Below, piece by piece: positions 1-11,059 of a stretch of 64,000 nucleotides of DNA. The stretch lies in contig CAIIXF020000009.1 of NCBI GenBank assembly GCA_903813345.2, positions 11,032,030-11,096,029 on the forward strand. Direction: 5' to 3'. Every line of letters begins with the position of its first letter. Within the stretch, counting starts at the first letter, position 1. The translations under genes and the position numbers were made by a program. Source of the DNA: Owenia fusiformis (taxonomy: Eukaryota; Annelida; Polychaeta; Sabellida; Oweniidae). The notes beneath the pieces are model-generated. The model was not told the DNA's origin. It saw nothing but the letters and a program-made list of their open reading frames with translations, and did not search any database.

Positions 1-310
1 TTATATATATAGTTAATAATATGTTTCAAAGGGTTAGGTGAAAAAAATAAGCGAAATACATGAAAAACTCCTCCAATTTATTCTACAAACAACTCCCCCT
101 CTTAAACATTTTGAAAGTGCCCAGAAATCTCTAAGAATGCTTTTTATATGAAGTTTCTAGCTCAGTTTTGAAGGAAGTTGCATCAAATTTCGTAAAATTC
201 AAAACAAAGGCTTGTTTAAGCCACGATCGCACTCCCCCTTACTGAAAACCGATTTTTTGCAATCGCAACCCCCACCCCTGACGCCTGACTGAAAGCTGGC
301 TACGCCCCTG
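1..310. mobile_element. End fragment of a hAT-like DNA element
   Basis: The segment ends in GGCTACGCCCCTG, whose reverse complement CAGGGGCGTAGCC resembles the CAGNGGCGTAGC termini common in hAT-type elements of marine animals. A similar terminus (CAGTGGCGTAGCG) begins at 61656. C-rich blocks near 230-290 lie just inside the end. The other end would lie left of the window, so length and target duplication cannot be checked. Confidence 0.4.
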
Positions 311-798
311 TTAGTGATTCAAACATTTGAAAATGCCCAGAAATCACTGAAACTGGTAAAAGGGTAACTGGTAAACTTACGTGGCATAAAATTGACCAAT
401 TATTTTTTAACTGAAAAGCTGCTTATTCGCAGAGAAAATGAACCAGCTCATGCAATGACAATGCCAATCGTGCTTTAATGCACGAAATTCGTGCAATTAC
501 GAAATTTACTCCGTGGCTACATCGGTGACAAAATGTTTTTGTTTCCTGCCGAATGTCGTCTCACATCATGCGAATGTTATTTTAAGCGGTCTGTCTGCAT
601 GGGGTGAAATGGCTGTCATAACTGAGCTAACATGTCTTAAAACTAACCAGATGTAGAATGATGTGAATTGAAGATGTTAAAGTTTTAAAAATAACTGTGC
701 AGACAAGAATTCTAGCATTTTAGCAAAGAAAGTGATATTAGCGGTTTTGGAGAAAACTGCTGGACGTACGGACGGACAGGTATACAGATACAGGTGAA

Positions 799-1009
799 TA
801 GACGCAGGCCTGTCAACTGTCCCGCAATTTGCGTATTTGTCACGCATTTACTGAAGAATTTGAAGTCACGCCAGTTAATTTTGCGTGACAGAAAATGTCA
901 CGCAAATACGCATTTTACCTGGTAATTGTCAAGCAAAAATACCTGTGAGGTGTTCAACATTTCCAAGTCACTCATGTTAGGTGTTCCCAAGTTGACAGGC
1001 CTGTAGACG
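799..1009. mobile_element. 199-bp MITE with CAGGCCTGTCAACT TIRs
   Basis: Perfect 14-bp terminal inverted repeats (CAGGCCTGTCAACT at 805-818, its complement at 990-1003) are flanked by the direct repeat TAGACG at 799-804 and 1004-1009. Shifting the boundary by one base extends the duplication to 7 of 8 bases, so an 8-bp hAT-type duplication is possible. Inside is a perfect 11-bp hairpin (TTTGCGTGACA at 880-890, complement at 896-906). There is no coding capacity, so this is a non-autonomous element. Confidence 0.75.
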
Positions 1010-1687
1010 CGCCTAGCCTGACAATATTGCCCCATATGTGGACATTGAAATTATAAGTTAACCATAAAAACAGAAATCTAATATACTGGCTAGTACATTA
1101 TAAATTTATTAGGCTATAAAATATTTTAGCTCATCAAATATAGTAGTTAGTATCTTGCTAGATCTGATTCCGCCTTCAATAGATGATTAAATGCTAAACT
1201 GAGTTATAACAATTTCAGCATCCTCCTAAGCAGGTATCCAGCATTCGTACCTCCGTCTTCCCCCTGCTCTGAGTATGTTAATTGGGGAAATGCTAACTGC
1301 TTATCGCAGGGGGTAACAAAGAAAGAATATATTCTGGAGTTTGAAGTCCTGTGACTGGAGGATGCAATTTCAGGGAATATATCATTTCCGAGGAAAAAGA
1401 ATTTCGGATTACATCCCAGATTGTTACATTCTTAATGCGCACATATCACACAAATGAAAAGTTAATTTCTTTACCCTATTCAACCCTGAATGGACTCTGA
1501 TATCGAGTCTCATCGAGTCTTTCAGTGAGGATTGTGTTTCCACATATTTGTTTTTGGCAGTTAATTTGACATTTAGTGTGTCTAGATAATGAAGAGTCCT
1601 GTCCAAATTGACGCCGTCATTTACTGGATCTTGCAATGTTTGTTTGGATTCCCATTTTACTGCTGCCAACTATTGGGTTTCTATTCT
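1010..1687. other. Intergenic, 3' side of the K+ channel gene
   Basis: No element or exon can be supported. An 81-codon open frame on the minus strand (1424-1669) lies just past the channel stop codon and is most simply 3' untranslated or intergenic sequence. Confidence 0.4.
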
Positions 1688-1692
1688 TTATT
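1687..1692 (-). other. AATAAA overlapping the K+ channel stop codon
   Basis: The last coding bases read GAA TAA AG, so a canonical AATAAA hexamer overlaps the TAA stop. If used it would give a 3' UTR of only about 20 nt. It may be coincidental. Confidence 0.3.
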
Positions 1693-3256
1693 CCACTGTT
1701 TGGGTACCACATAGATTTGGTTGGTCAGTGTCATCTCTGGCTTTCTCAACCATGAACACTTTATTGCCATTTGAGCACTTTATGATCCATGGTTTGTCTG
1801 AATCTTCTTTCCTTTTCACCTGGGTCAGTTCATCGTTAATTGGAGAATCTGTTTGTTCATTCATCGTTGTATCTTTACTTGTTGTATCTTTGCTTGTTGT
1901 ATCTTTGCTTGCATCAACTAAAGGCGTTGTTTCAAGTGTATTGGTTTGTAGAATCAGCTGATCATTTTCATTAGTTTTTGTCAAAGTATCATCATCTTCA
2001 AAGTTGAAATCATTGACCTCATGGACTGTATCTTTGAAGCTTACACCTCTGTTAAAATTTGGAATTGGAGGATGGATTGACGAATGTTGCGGAGGGATTG
2101 TTTCTTCATAGTCTGACTGATAGGGCATCAAATTAAGGGCGCTATTGGGATCTTCGATCATCTCTCTTGCACAACAGGATGGTGTATCAACAGGAACTGA
2201 AGAATGGAAATTGTTATATCGTATTTGATACTCGCCAGTGTCTTTTTGATACATGGTAAGGCGTCTGAAACGGTGCCCCCAAAGAATTTCAGAGGGAAGG
2301 TACGATGTTCTGACCTGGGTTGTCATTCCCGTGGATTCTATAGTTCCTTCCATGATGACAATAAGCTCAAACTTCTCACGTTTAAGAGCATCCTCAGAGA
2401 TGTTAAAGAATGGACTGCTCTTGTCGATTATATGACAGGCCATCGTAGGCCATACCAGGAAAAGGACACCGTTGGATGGTACATGGAAGGGAACGTCCTG
2501 TTCAAATAATGGAAGGACCTCGCCCTCTTTTGTGACACCTTTCTTAACTTTTATCGCCCTGATTTGCGTCCCAATCATATGCTCGCGCCTCATATCACCA
2601 ACACGAAAGAGTAAACACAAGTTGCCTTCACGCATGCAGATGACGGCGTTCTTACTGAAGATTAACGTGTGAGAACGTCGCTTTGGACGCTGAATCTTGG
2701 AGAAGACAATGCCGGTAAGAATAGCCGTCATAAGTGTCCCTCCAACTGACTGAAGCATCATGAGGATGATTGCTTCAGGGCATTTAGATGTAGTTGCCCT
2801 GCTGCCGTATCCGATTGTATGTTGAGTCTCAATACTAAATAACAAGGCCGTTGGGAAATCAACCACCTCGTCCACACACGGTGTCCAGTTCTCATCACCA
2901 ATATGGTAAAAGTCACCACGAACGAGCAGAATAAGCCACCACAATAGCGCAAATATCATCCATGATAATATAAATCCACCAAGAAACATAAGGAGTATAA
3001 ACCTCCATTGTGCATCCACCAGGGTAACGAAGATGTCCGCCAGATAACTATGTCCTCGCCGGTGGATATCAGTCTGTATGATGTTGCGATCGCCATTTTT
3101 CTCAACCAAGCGGCGTTTTGCACTGAACGCATCATCATCACCCGTCGATATGCGTCTCCATGTCATCCCTAAGGGGAAAGATTTTCGCCTTTTTCTGGAA
3201 ATGATTGGACAGCATGAAGTCTTGGTATCATTGTCATAGTTACCGGAGTCCATCAT
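1688..3256 (-). CDS. Inward-rectifier potassium channel (Kir family)
   Basis: Pore-forming subunit of a tetrameric plasma-membrane K+ channel that favours inward current and sets resting potential. Taking the first ATG (3256) the protein has 522 aa; the next codon is also ATG and has the better context (A at -3, G at +4). The open frame extends five codons upstream only through a TTG, which I reject as a start. Visible in order: basic N-terminus; M1 at about 86-110; pore helix and TIGYG filter at 147-151; the conserved extracellular cysteine pair C127/C159; M2 at about 161-186; the PIP2-binding basic stretch RPKRR at 190-194; then the immunoglobulin-like cytoplasmic domain, with MTTQVRTSYLPSEILWGHRF at about 311-330. 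The tail is low in complexity and has SKDTT three times at 450-464. The M2 rectification site (Asp in Kir2, Asn in Kir1.1) is Thr177, and the position of Kir2.1 Glu224 is Gly229, so weak rectification is inferred. The coding region has no intron, as in many Kir genes. Subfamily not assignable by eye. Confidence 0.93.
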   Translation of the reverse strand: MMDSGNYDNDTKTSCCPIISRKRRKSFPLGMTWRRISTGDDDAFSAKRRLVEKNGDRNIIQTDIHRRGHSYLADIFVTLVDAQWRFILLMFLGGFILSWMIFALLWWLILLVRGDFYHIGDENWTPCVDEVVDFPTALLFSIETQHTIGYGSRATTSKCPEAIILMMLQSVGGTLMTAILTGIVFSKIQRPKRRSHTLIFSKNAVICMREGNLCLLFRVGDMRREHMIGTQIRAIKVKKGVTKEGEVLPLFEQDVPFHVPSNGVLFLVWPTMACHIIDKSSPFFNISEDALKREKFELIVIMEGTIESTGMTTQVRTSYLPSEILWGHRFRRLTMYQKDTGEYQIRYNNFHSSVPVDTPSCCAREMIEDPNSALNLMPYQSDYEETIPPQHSSIHPPIPNFNRGVSFKDTVHEVNDFNFEDDDTLTKTNENDQLILQTNTLETTPLVDASKDTTSKDTTSKDTTMNEQTDSPINDELTQVKRKEDSDKPWIIKCSNGNKVFMVEKARDDTDQPNLCGTQTVE

Positions 3257-5335
3257 GAACAAATGAAGCAAATCCGAGAGCAGTTCACTTATGTATTTTA
3301 TAAATTGAAAATTGTTGAAAACTTATGACTGTGAAGCACTAGTAGTCGATTCTCAATATAAAGCCTTACAGTTAAGTAAAGTGTCGAAATGTTTGACAGT
3401 TTTGGGGAAATAAGCTAATTTCTCATTCCTTTTGTTTGTAATTTTCGTAACTTCTGGCGTGACTGTTGTCAAACAATACAATTAGCCTCACTGACTGCTC
3501 CTAAAGTTTTAAAATCATACTGTAATTAGATTCATTTTCTCATACTTTGCTTATTATTTCCTGTCTTGACACTGTGATTGCACGCGGATATGTACACGTT
3601 TAGAGTTTAGAGCAGGTGCATGATTATATAGTGTATTTATGATTGAATAATAATTATGATTTTCAATGATTTTTCAAAGAGGTAATCTGCTACTTATGTT
3701 ATTCATATCTCTACTGTTTACTTTTATGTTTGTAAAATATAAGAATAATTACATCATTAAGATAGCAAAACATAATATTGATATTTAATGTAGAATTTAA
3801 TGGTCTTAATTTATATTAATTACCAATATTACTGTACTGTGTCAAAGGGTAACACATTATTTAATAGGTAGAAATCACTTGTAATTATAACGTTAAATGA
3901 ACGTTCAGATTTAAACGTTTAGCTTTCGGTAGTACAACATATGACCTTTAACTAAAGAGTTACCCTCAAAACAGATGTCCTGCTACTGTATCATCAATTA
4001 TAAATATTCTCTTATATGTAATTGTCTCTGGTGTTATGATCAACTTCCACTATTTATCCATCACGGAAAAGATATATAAAAACATTTATATGATCACGGA
4101 GATAGCCATCGTGTGGCCTTTATTTGTGATGTAGCGCGAGTTAGTTCTTGATTAAAACAGAAGAATATAAATTGTATACTTCACATCAGACCCTGTTTTT
4201 CAAATAAAGTTGAATTTTCAGCCATACCTTTTCGTTTTGGATATATGACTGAGATACAATCCATAAGCACGGCAGGACTCAACACCGTGGATTAAGTATA
4301 TCAACTAATATTTATCCATTCTGTGAAAAAATCGCAAGAAAAAAGTAAAGGCTTGAACGGGTTTTAAAAATCCTACAAACCCTCGAGTTTTTCCGCTAAA
4401 ATACTGAACAATATCCCGAGCAACTTAACTAGTTAATTTCTTTTAATTTCTTTAAAGCCTTGCCATTTTTATTGCATAAATCATTTTTTAAGCAGTATCG
4501 AGAAAAGATCGAGAGAAACGGTGAAATTAAAACACGCCCTTTGTTTTGTCATCCTGGCTTTGTCCAGATGAGAGTAAATTGAAATATAGAAGCTAGAAAA
4601 AATTAAATCTACGATTTCTGTTTTTCTTGCTAAAAATTATATATTTTCTGTCTAAATCGAGAACTAGTTCGCGCGATACCAAAAACAAAGGTCACGTGAT
4701 GACCATTATCCCCGTATCCATGAATCATCGTGTTTTTTCAAAGGAGCAGAAATGTTTGATTGTTTATACCTACCTTTAACTTTTAGAAAAGTAACAGTGA
4801 TGCCATCACACTTCAAATACACGTATTTTCGAATATACATGTACTGTGTCTGTATTCTTACAAAACAAGCATTTTTCTATCTTTAACTTGATTCGGAAAC
4901 TCCTTACTTTATTAGTACAATATACATGTAGACAACATATTTCTGCTTGGTCATGTAGGACTGGAATAATACAATCAACTTGGTGTTCTAGTAAAATAAA
5001 TACATTTTCCCCTATTTGTAACATAATGGAATTAGCTTAACATTTTAAACTTGGCAGAAAATGCAAATATGAATATTGTACTGGAAAGCCACCTGAAAAT
5101 GGCAGCGTAAGTTTTAATGAGAAATCTACAAACAGGAATGAGCAAGAAATAAGATTTATAATACCATATTGTCACAGATATTATATCATTATTGTGGTAG
5201 ACACTAAGCCAGCATAATCCATCATTCATCAACAATACAAAAGCAAAACAATGTAATGTTACCTTGCATGTACTTTATGGGAAACAAGTTAATTGTGAGA
5301 CAAATTATAAAACAAAAACCTAATTCACGCTGATT
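3257..5335. other. AT-rich 5' flank of the K+ channel gene
   Basis: The promoter and any upstream exons of the minus-strand channel gene should lie here, but no TATA box, exon or repeat can be assigned with confidence. Short open frames at 4806-5235 occur on both strands, lack family features and look like chance. Confidence 0.4.
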
Positions 5336-5340
5336 TAATT

Positions 5341-5712
5341 TGCCCGAGAATGCCGAGGGTTTATGTTGAGTTCTGAGGGCTGCTATCTCGTGCTGAAGGG
5401 TGGTTTCTTGTGCCGATGGCTGATGTCCTGTGCTGAGGGCTGATATCTCGTGCTGAGGGGTGGTTTCTTGCCGAGGGCTGATGTCCTGTGTTGCTGAGGG
5501 CTGATATCTCGCGCTGAGGGGTGGTTTCTTGTGCCGAGGGCTGTTGTCCTGTGCTGAGGACTGATATCTCGTGCTGAGGGGTGGTTGCTTGTGCCGAGGG
5601 CTGATGTCCTGTGCTGAGGGCTGATATCTAGTGCTGAGGGGTGGTTGCTTGTGGCGAGGGCTGATGTTTAGTGTTGAGGGCTGATGTCCTGTATTGAGGG
5701 TTTATCCTGTGG
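5341..5712. repeat. Higher-order minisatellite, ~20-bp monomer
   Basis: Tandem monomers of about 20 bp (consensus near GTGCTGAGGGNTGATNTCNT) are organised as a repeating three-monomer unit of about 60 bp. One monomer type carries GGTGGTTTCTT, one CTGATGTCCT and one CTGATATCTC. About five higher-order units are visible, and the edges are more diverged. Stop codons and period breaks argue against coding. Confidence 0.85.
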
Positions 5713-7020
5713 TGAAATTTTGGAAATGTTTACCTATTCAAATATTTGCTACATCCAATAATAAGTCCGTCTTCCTATCTCTAATTTAAAAAAATCCAGT
5801 CGGCGTCTAGGGGCAGTCTACGTCTGAGAGTGTAAAAGTTTTCTCTAAGACTTTGACTGCTCGTAGACGTCCTGGACGGGAGGTTAAGTTAGCACTGTAT
5901 TTGCCCGATTGAGTATATAAAGGCTGAGGGGAAAAGTTGTAACGTTTAAACCAATGAGCAACAAATCATTGGGACCATAATCACTTTTAGGTTCAAGTTC
6001 TCCCGAATGAATCCTAACCTCTCCATTAGTAAACTAAAAGAAGGAATGGAGGGATTCCAGCCAACATAGTTACACCGAAATCACTAAACCTAGATCACGG
6101 GGACTATCCAGGCCTCGCTGACATCGCAATCAATGAGCTCATGTTAGTAGAGGGGCCTTGAGAGATATGATAAAATTGAAATATAAAATTGTCTATGAAA
6201 CTTTAGTAAGTGAAACTAAGTACAACTTTATTGAGTATTTATTACTTACTTCATTTATATCGTACAGTGGCTATTTCAATTGCAGGGCAACGACTATAAC
6301 TATATTTTAATGAGCTCAATGCTCGCGATGTCAGTGGGAACTTGCTCGCGATATGCGGGGACCAGATAGACACCGTGTAGATGAATCGTTGGAATCTGTG
6401 GGTTAAATCTTATTAAAGTCAAGTGATATCAGATTAGTACGACATCTATACATTAAAGATAAGCATAAAACTACACTGGTAACACTGCAGTATCAAAATG
6501 GATACGTTTCGGTAACAGAATGTCGGAACCTCGAAGGTACGAGTTTTCCTTATTTCACGAGTTGTTGGCAGAATTTCGACAACATTTTCCTCTCAAACGT
6601 GTCAGTATCATGTGTTTATGAATGTCCACACGTTTGCGAACAACTTAATAAATCAGAAGACAACAGAATCATCGATTTAAAACTTCACTGCTATTATCAT
6701 GTAAACGGAATGGGTTAAAAGTGCAAACGATTTTGAAGTTCCGTTATACGAAGATTCTGTCATCCAACCATTTTTTGCGAAATCATTTGGATTTCCAGAA
6801 ACTTATGATGCTCATACGTGTTAATGCCGAAAATATTGGGATGGTTTATGCTATATATCTCGAGAAATCAAGGAAAAGGTAAAATCTTACCGAACTTTCC
6901 GCTGGAACCGTAGCCATCCTGTTACCGAAACGGATTCGTTTCTGAAACAGCGTAATTAGTGCAGTACCACTGAACTAGGACTTGATCCAGACAATCCATT
7001 CGTTTTCTGCTGTTGTCTAT
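5713..7020. other. Intergenic with a weak foldback
   Basis: Mostly unassigned. An imperfect inverted pair is visible: CTGACATCGC plus AATGAGCTCAT near 6119-6142, and its complement at about 6310-6342. With similar outer GGGGAC segments this suggests a small foldback element at about 6098-6362. No terminal duplication was resolved. Confidence 0.35.
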
Positions 7021-7026
7021 GTATAT

Positions 7027-7175
7027 AAAGGTTATGTACTGGGAGGTTTTGGATATGGGGTTTATCCAGAGGGAGATATGCATATCTACCTGAGGGACCG
7101 TAGGGACCGAAGGAAGATGTGCATATCTCACGAGGGATGAACCCAATATCAAAACCGACCGTACATAACTGCTTT
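7027..7175. repeat. Palindromic hairpin element
   Basis: Arms of about 60-70 bp, starting GGTTATGTACTGGGAGG and ending in the complement near 7170, fold back on a GC-richer centre GAGGGACCGTAGGGACCGA. The outer arms read TTTTGGATATGGGGTT against AACCCAATATCAAAA. Related GGGAGATAT segments continue to about 7400. The centre resembles those at 36.9 kb and 43.97 kb. Confidence 0.7.
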
Positions 7176-7961
7176 ATCCTATACCAAGTAGAGTTTTCAG
7201 GGGCATATGGCCATTTCAATAGTACAAGGTGTAAAAATAAACAAATCATTCATATGCAAAGTCATTTTATTGCATTACCGGAAGCGGGAAGATATGCACC
7301 GAAGCGGGAGATATGGCGGGAGATATGGAGGTTCTGGATATGGAAACCTCAAAATCAGGATACGGGATATATCTTACCAACTTATCTCCCTAAAACTTTA
7401 CTTGGCATAGGATAAGTCAGTATATTGTCCTGTGATAGCAATACAAAGTGATCCAAAAATTAAGCAGGGCGTCCAAGACTTTTGGATCACCCCTCGTATA
7501 GTACCTATACATGAAGTTTTTCATTTGTTTGTTAAATCATCTTGAATATTGAAGTTTTTATTAATTGATAATTTTTTCACTAGGAAATGAAACATCACAT
7601 AGTGTTTGACCATAATAATAGAGGGCTGATGAATCAGACTACATAAGCATTTAGAGCCTACATGATTGCATCCAAATCGAATGATATTACTTTATAAGAT
7701 GGGGGAGGACCAATATGTAAAGGAAGTTAAGTTACACTAGAACGTGAACATGTAATATTGTGACCATGGAGATTATTATCTGCTTTTTAGTTGTTTTTCC
7801 AATGGACCAATACAACTATATTCCTTTATGCCTCTGTATTCAATCGAGTAAGAAAATACTGCGATTGGAGACTGATAAATTCCTAATATGATCATAATTC
7901 TATACGTTCACGTATAAGTTCTCTTAAATATAAATCTTGATTTAATGTGTAGTTTTACTGA
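7176..7961. other. Repeat-derived and unassigned sequence
   Basis: The first 220 bases repeat GCGGGAGATATGG motifs related to the adjacent hairpin. The remainder shows no gene, RNA or element end that I can support. Short open frames at 6922-7415 run through the hairpin and are shadows. Confidence 0.35.
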
Positions 7962-8400
7962 TACAGGGTGACACAAAAAGTGCCACCCACCTCAAGTTGA
8001 ATAACTTTTTTGTCTATATTATGATTCCTGACTTCGTCTTTTCCACATTCAAACTAAACTTCATGGAGCAACTCTACAAGAAGTTTCAGATGACAAGATC
8101 AATTATGTGGACTTTTATGATGGTTACAAGTTACTGGCAAAATTATTGACCACATTCGCCTGACATAAACCCGCAAGATTTCTTATCTCTGGGGGTACTT
8201 GAAGGATCATTTGTATGTAACAAACCCCCATAGAAAACCATAGAACACCTGAAGATAGAGATCACAACAAAGATCAGGGCCATTTCTTTGGGGGAATGTG
8301 TTAGGGTTGCCAATTACTTTACCCATAGAATCCAGGTGTGTCTGACATTTAGAGAAAATCTTATAACGCTCATGAAAGTGTATTTTTGTGTCACCCTGTA
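7962..8400 (+). mobile_element. Tc1/mariner-superfamily remnant with TA duplication
   Basis: The ends are inverted repeats CAGGGTGACACAAAAA at 7964 and its complement ending at 8398, each flanked by TA (7962-7963, 8399-8400). The 435-bp body keeps the 3' part of a transposase gene (separate entry) directly before the right TIR, so this is an internally deleted copy. Confidence 0.85.
8164..8390 (+). pseudogene. Mariner-like transposase C-terminal fragment (dead)
   Basis: A plus-strand frame encodes LWGYLKDHLYVTNP, which matches the conserved FFLWGYLKD block near the third catalytic region of IS630/Tc1/mariner-type transposases. A second frame resumes after a break near 8230 with IEHLKIEITTKIRAI and a tail like RVANYFTHRIQVCL, typical of the C-terminus. 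A frame change and in-frame stops separate the pieces, and the N-terminal DNA-binding domain and the first two acidic residues are absent. It cannot make active enzyme. Family call firm; clade uncertain. Confidence 0.75.
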
Positions 8401-8777
8401 TTTTATTAAAGTTTTTATATGATGGAACTTGTAGCGTTATCTGTTCAGCTAACCATGCAACAAAAAAGTGTTTTTGTGTTAAATATAAACAATATATTTA
8501 TTTTTAAAAATGATCTGAGTATTGTACAATAATCGAAGACCCATTTTACCGCTATTTTATGTCCAACTTATCAAAATTTGAATAGTACCTGCTTCTGTTT
8601 ATTCATATTTAAATGAGATTGAAATGAAACAGCCGGCAAATCGTCAGCCGACAGCCGGCAGTTAAATTTGCGAATGACAGCGTAGTGAACATACTAATCA
8701 TTATAGTCACTATTGCAAACGCATTGACAGTATTCAGACCATTCTTCTTACGGTTAACATGAATATTATACAAATAA
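8401..8777. other. Intergenic, repeat-derived patch
   Basis: GAATAGTACCTGC...TTCATATTTAAATGA at about 8580-8614 resembles 46530-46565, and CAGCCGGC motifs follow at 8630-8662. The patch is therefore a diverged member of the repeat family seen at 46.2-46.7 kb. Confidence 0.4.
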
Positions 8778-8897
8778 TTAATTCTATTGAGGTGAATACA
8801 TGTGCATCTTTCACAAGTGATATTCCACGAAGCCGGAAGGGCTAGTAGAATATCATCTTGTGAAGGTGTTGCAGGTATTCACCGGAAATAGAATTAA
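8778..8897. repeat. 120-bp foldback hairpin
   Basis: Arms of about 50 bp pair from TTAATTCTATT at 8778 to AATAGAATTAA ending at 8897. They share GGTGAATAC and TTCACAAG-TGATATTC blocks around a centre near 8835. Confidence 0.75.
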
Positions 8898-11059
8898 ATA
8901 TGTGATTTATTGTTCAGTGTTATATTCCTCACTCATATTAACGGAAAAACAGTTACTGATGTATAATAATCATAACAATGTACTCCCGAGGATATATACA
9001 ATTGAAATTACACTGGACTAAGTCGTGATGGTTAATATCATTTGATATTCAACGGAAGTCACGTTACTTCTGTTGAATATGGCTTGTTATTTTTTTAGTC
9101 ACCTGTAGAACATGGACCAATTGGAAAGTGAGGAATATGACAGTGATATAATAATTGCTATATCATCTCCGTTTTAGATGCAAAAAGCTTGTGCAATAAG
9201 TCGCTTGCTAAATGTACTTGTTTAGAACCAGAATCAAACTATCATTTCCTTTTAGTTTTTTTACTTCAATGTAAGCATTAATCTATATTAGAATATGTTG
9301 CAGTTAATAAAGGATTCAATTCATGACTCAATTTATTATGGACGATTTTAAGAAACCACATATTTAAAGTCATGTACTTGAATTCTTTTCACACGCTGCA
9401 ACAGATTTGCGCAATATCACTAAAAAAGAAACTCGTCCAGAAACGTTTCGAATGTCAAAATTTTGACCTGCATAAGCACCTGCTCGACTAATCTATATGA
9501 TATTATATACAGTTTTCATTCAACAGCCACCTTGAATTAAGAAATTGACGAGGTATTCAATTTCATCATATGTTGTAAAATATAAAATACATATTATATT
9601 GCACTGCTTATATCATTCTACTGTGCTTTGATTGGCTGGAATGTGATACAGCATGTCTAGCTATGTGTGAAAGTTGATCGACAACGGTACTATGAAAAAG
9701 ATAAGTGAAAGATGACATTGAACACGTGATAGGAATGTCTCAAATATTTTAAAATGGGGATTGTCTAGAATCAATGTTTGTTCCAAATTTTATAGGTTGA
9801 TACATATTTAGGTACAATATTTGATATGGTCGCTCACTTCAAAATGACTGTTATTTTTTGTAAAAATATAACTTTTGATAAGTCAAGTACCAGTTGGATT
9901 TAGTTCATATTTCAAGGTAGCTGCTAAATTCTAAATGGCTGCCGTTTTCTCACAAAAACAGATAACATCTAATATCTCAAATACAGAGGCTTTTAGGTTT
10001 TGTTCAAATTTTATAGGCTGGTGCCTTATGGGGATAGGACCTCTGCCTACGAAGAATTTTCCATTTTTGATACTGATCTCAAATTGGGCGCCATTCACAT
10101 TACAGTCTTTGATAACATGAATGCCCGTCGTTGGGTTTGATTCAAATTTTAATGTTTTTCCTGAGCAAACATAAATGCGGCATTTGATTTAAATTGTAAA
10201 TTTTTTTTTTCCTGAGAGACTTTAAAGGGCTCAATAACTTCAAGGTATTGACTCTGCTCAAGGATGAATTTGCAGATGGCTGCTGTTTTCAAAATGGATA
10301 CCTCTTTCAGAAGATATCTAATTATTGAGATAGCTTAGTAACAGATTTTTCCTTTTAAAAGGCGATGCCTTATGGAAAGTGGCATGATGGAGAGTGATTA
10401 GAGTTTAGTTCAATGGGATCTGCTCTTCCAAGATTTGTCAGACTGAAGTTACAGACCCGCATTGAAGTTGCACCTTGCTAAATGCTCAATAGCTTTTCAT
10501 GAGTATTATCTTGATACTTATTTTTATTTCGAAACTTTTGATTAAAGGCGGAATCGGACCTAGCGAGCAACATTCCAAAAATCTAGAAAATTTAGGCTGT
10601 ATCATTTCTTCAATAGCTTCAAAGCTTGATTAGAGGTGACATTACTTTGGGAGATACTATTTTTGTGATGGTAAAGAGTACATAAGTAGATCAGTGTTAC
10701 ATGTTGTATGTTAGCAATTTTGTCACACGCTTGATCTCCGATTCGGCCTTAACCATATCTGCTAAAGAAAATAGAAGGAGAGAGACGAACTCAAAGTATG
10801 TTTTGAAAATCTTGTTTCAGAATCGTCCTTTAATTTTTAATGCATCTGGCAAAATCAGACGTACTTTTCAAATCTAATGAATTAAAAAATTGCTTCGATT
10901 TAAATCTACAATGAAAATTCTTAGGTATTCTAATCCTTCTTCCAGTATATAGAATTAGGATTGAATGGGGAATATGTAAGCTTTTTGAAAATCTTGATTA
11001 CAACATTGCGTTCTCTCAAAGCCTTCTACTCCCTTTAAGATATGTTCAGTTCTGAATTT
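8898..11059. other. 3' flank of the ependymin-related gene, diverged repeats
   Basis: A short hairpin lies at about 9043-9080 (ATATTCAACGGAAGT and its near-complement). From about 9680 to 10360 the sequence repeats loose blocks built on AAATGGCTGCCGTTTT and CAAATTTTATAGG, a theme also seen near 14.0-14.4, 20.8 and 50.5 kb. No exon was found. Candidate poly(A) hexamers for the ependymin-related transcript are ATTAAA at 10829-10834 and AATAAA at 10523-10528 on the minus strand; which one is used is unknown. Confidence 0.4.

Noticed and set aside
1608-2952. Plus- and minus-strand open frames over the channel gene
   Set aside because: Shadow frames of the Kir coding sequence with no independent features.
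3257-3271. Five extra N-terminal codons of the channel frame
   Set aside because: They depend on a TTG start; two ATG codons follow, the second in good context.
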